Origin: Pseudomonadota bacterium
GTDB taxonomy: Bacteria; Pseudomonadota; Alphaproteobacteria; Rhizobiales; Xanthobacteraceae
Direction of reading: 5' to 3'
Length of the DNA stretch: 17,239 bases
NCBI GenBank assembly: GCA_023404705.1
Contig: JAEYAU010000205.1
Coordinates: 1-17,239, forward strand
Position numbers and translations under genes: made by a program. Shown one piece after another: positions 15,430 through 17,239 of the stretch. How positions within the stretch are numbered: the stretch's first letter is position 1; every line of letters begins with the position of its first letter. The notes beneath the pieces were generated by a model, which searched no databases, was not told the DNA's origin, and saw only the letters and a list, made by a program, of their open reading frames with translations.

Positions 15430-15924
15430 ATGACGCAGGTTCGGACCACCATCGTCTCCAAGGAAGAGCCGGCCAACCCGGCGCGCATGCTCGTGGCGCG
15501 CGGCGAGCTGAACGGCTGCCCCTGGCACGACGTGAAGGCGATGCTGCGTGATGTCGGCCTGCGTCCGACTCGTCAGCGCATGGCGCTCGGCTGGATCCTG
15601 TTCGCCAAGGGCGACCGGCATCTGACGGCCGAGATGCTGTACGAGGAAGCCAGCAAAGCCAAGGTGCCGGTGTCGCTCGCCACCGTCTACAACACGCTCA
15701 ACCAGCTCACCGAAGCCGGCCTGCTGCGTCAGGTCAGCGTCGACGGCACCAAGACCTATTTCGACACCAACACCAGCGCGCATCATCACTTCTACATGGA
15801 AGGCAACCACGAGCTGGTCGATATTCCTGACCCCAATCTCGTGCTGCAGAAGATGCCCGACGTGCCGGAAGGCTACGAGATCAGCCGCATCGATATGGTC
15901 GTGCGCCTGCGCAAGAAGCGCTGA
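15430..15924 (+). CDS. irr: Iron response regulator Irr (Fur family)
   Basis: Fur-family protein that matches heme synthesis and iron uptake to iron supply in rhizobia and relatives; in Bradyrhizobium it is degraded when heme binds. The 164 residues include the heme regulatory motif GCPWHD (29-34, with Cys30-Pro31) near the N-terminus, the winged helix with RPTRQRMALGWILF and VSLATVYNTLNQLTEAGLL (about 45-99), and His118-His119-His120 (SAHHHFYME), the second heme/metal site of the family. The end, GYEISRIDMVVRLRKKR, is typical of Irr. The ATG at 15430 is chosen for its GGAAGG Shine-Dalgarno; an in-frame start at 15382 falls on the predicted transcription start. No terminator is seen before the next gene. 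Confidence 0.96.
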   Translation: MTQVRTTIVSKEEPANPARMLVARGELNGCPWHDVKAMLRDVGLRPTRQRMALGWILFAKGDRHLTAEMLYEEASKAKVPVSLATVYNTLNQLTEAGLLRQVSVDGTKTYFDTNTSAHHHFYMEGNHELVDIPDPNLVLQKMPDVPEGYEISRIDMVVRLRKKR

Positions 15925-15946
15925 GAATCGCCAGATTGCCGGTGCA

Positions 15947-15990
15947 TGCCCGCTTGATCTTCCGGAACTTTGGATGAATCAGAGCGGGCA
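15947..15990 (+). promoter_or_regulatory. Inverted repeat over the ribosome site of the glycosyltransferase gene
   Basis: TGCCCGCT (15947-15954) and AGCGGGCA (15983-15990) pair perfectly over 8 bp around a 28-base loop that contains the palindrome TTCCGGAA (15960-15967). The 3' arm lies 9-16 bases before the start codon at 15999, so folding could limit ribosome access. There is no T-run, so it is not an intrinsic terminator for irr. Confidence 0.4.
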
Positions 15991-15998
15991 GTTAAGTC

Positions 15999-17225
15999 AT
16001 GCGAGTTTTGATTACCAATCTGATCCTCGCCAATCACACCGGAACAGAACTTCTTGTCGAGCAGACCGCGGGATGGCTCCGCAAAGCGGGGCATACACCG
16101 GTCGTCTATGCCCCCTATCTGGGCGAAGTCGGTCTCCGGATGCGCCGGCGGGGCAATCTGGTCTTCGACAGAATTGACCACATCGGCGTTCCGCCCGATG
16201 TCATTCACGGACATCACGCCGCACCGACCATGACGGCCCTTGCCGCCTTTCCGGATGTGCCGGCGATGTTCGTCATGCACAGCATCGCCGAGTTTGACCG
16301 GCCGCCTCTTCATCCCAACATCAGGCGATACTTCAGCGTTTCGTCGTTTCTTCGGGAATTCTGGGCAACGCCGGAGCTTCCGATGGAGCGTTTCGAAATT
16401 CTTGGCAATCCTGTCGATAACGACCTGCTGTCGTTGCGGCCTGCGCTGCCATCCCGCCCCCGCACCGCGCTCATCGTGGCGAAATATCCCATCCAGCTGG
16501 AAGCTGCTCGCGCGGCCTGCGCCCGTCGCGGCCTGACGCTCGAGGAAGCCGGCCTGGGCGTCGGCCGGGTCAGCGACAATCTGCCAGCGCTATTCCAGAA
16601 CGCGGACATCGTTTTCGCATCCGGACGAACCGCTTTCGAAGCCATGGCCTCGGGTTGCGCTGTGGTCTTGACCGAAGGAAACGGCACGTTCGGCATGGTG
16701 ACGTCCGAGACGATCGATCAGGTCATCGACCTGAACGGAAGTAGCCGCCTGCTGTTCAAGCGGCCGACCACCCAAACCCTGATCGACGCCATCGACAGCT
16801 ATGATCCCCAGAATGCATCGCTGGTCACGCAGCGCGTGAGAAAAGTCAGTTCCCTCGATGCTCACGGTGAACGGCTGACGGCGATCTATGAGGATCTTTG
16901 CGCATCAGGCCCGGTCAAGGGCGCCGACGGCGCGGGCCCGGCGCTGGCGAAGTTCATAGAGGCCTATGTGCCGGGCATCGGCTTCGACCGATGGTGCGCC
17001 CTGACCCGGCACCTGCCGGCGCGGCCGATGATGCCGCTCTCCAAGGCCCCCATTTTCGACCCGGTGACGGGGCGCAGCGAAGATGATCTGGAGAACGGAT
17101 TTAACGATACCGAGATTCTTCGCAAACACCTGGATGCGATCACGAACTCGATCTCGTGGAAAATGACGTCTCCCCTGCGCCGCCTGAAGCGCATCCTCGT
17201 CCAGCCCAGGGCAAAAGCTCCTTGA
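15999..17225 (+). CDS. GT-B-type glycosyltransferase (GT4-like)
   Basis: Probable cytoplasmic glycosyltransferase of 408 residues; donor and acceptor sugars are unknown. The N-terminus MRVLITNLILANHTGTELLVEQTAGWLRKAGH is the usual first strand, glycine loop and helix of GT-B enzymes. DVIHGHHA (67-74), ILGNPVD (134-140) and ASGRTAFEAMASG (207-219) follow the GT4 order. Glu214 fits the second Glu of the EX7E motif, but the first Glu is not at the expected place (Ala207). The C-terminus has NSISWKMTSPLRRLKR, a tail seen in some polysaccharide-region glycosyltransferases (recalled). No signal peptide or membrane segment is visible. The Shine-Dalgarno is poor and lies in an inverted repeat. Third codon positions contain more A and T than in the neighbours, which suggests a different origin. 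It may be co-transcribed from irr, 74 bases upstream. Confidence 0.8.
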   Translation: MRVLITNLILANHTGTELLVEQTAGWLRKAGHTPVVYAPYLGEVGLRMRRRGNLVFDRIDHIGVPPDVIHGHHAAPTMTALAAFPDVPAMFVMHSIAEFDRPPLHPNIRRYFSVSSFLREFWATPELPMERFEILGNPVDNDLLSLRPALPSRPRTALIVAKYPIQLEAARAACARRGLTLEEAGLGVGRVSDNLPALFQNADIVFASGRTAFEAMASGCAVVLTEGNGTFGMVTSETIDQVIDLNGSSRLLFKRPTTQTLIDAIDSYDPQNASLVTQRVRKVSSLDAHGERLTAIYEDLCASGPVKGADGAGPALAKFIEAYVPGIGFDRWCALTRHLPARPMMPLSKAPIFDPVTGRSEDDLENGFNDTEILRKHLDAITNSISWKMTSPLRRLKRILVQPRAKAP

Positions 17226-17239
17226 GCCCTCTCAGGCGC

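Noticed and set aside
15947..15990. Intrinsic terminator of irr
   Set aside because: The stem has a 28-base loop and no T-run after the 3' arm.

Overview
The window is GC-rich and looks like a chromosomal segment of an alphaproteobacterium of the order Hyphomicrobiales, probably near Bradyrhizobium or Rhodopseudomonas. The grounds are the infB-rbfA-truB-rpsO-pnp order, an Irr protein with the GCPWHD heme regulatory motif, the fabA-fabB-fabI cluster divergent from irr, and a palindromic intergenic repeat of a type I recall from these genomes. Placement below order is inference.

Layout. (1) 1-6864, plus strand: a translation and RNA-processing block. It holds the 3' part of infB (IF2), rbfA, truB (overlapping rbfA by ATGA), rpsO (S15) and pnp (PNPase). 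The spaces between genes carry several hairpins and one dispersed palindrome, and a strong intrinsic terminator closes the block. (2) 6890-9647: an accessory-looking block. It has a GC-rich inverted repeat, then a six-TM class III adenylate cyclase (minus strand), a divergent 82-aa secreted His-rich protein, and a Crp-family regulator. A perfect TGTGA-N6-TCACA site lies in the cyclase/His-rich intergenic region. (3) 9653-12251: divergent oxyR and katA with a perfect dyad between them, the peroxide-defence pair, ending in a strong terminator. (4) 12271-14978, minus strand: fabA-fabB-fabI, unsaturated and general type II fatty acid synthesis. (5) 15430-15924: irr, the heme-responsive iron regulator, divergent from fabA. 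(6) 15999-17225: a GT-B-type glycosyltransferase of lower GC content, probably the edge of a surface polysaccharide region.

The most interesting unit is block 2. The sequence shows a cyclase with every residue expected for ATP use and a regulator with a CRP-like cAMP pocket and a CRP-like recognition helix (R-E-x3-R). A perfect CRP-type site sits where it could activate the secreted His-rich gene as a class II promoter (about -41.5). The inference is a compact local cAMP circuit: a membrane cyclase makes the signal, the Crp protein reads it, and a small exported His-rich protein is the output. The remaining genes are largely ordinary housekeeping and stress functions. Long open frames antisense to pnp and to the cyclase are GC-driven shadows.
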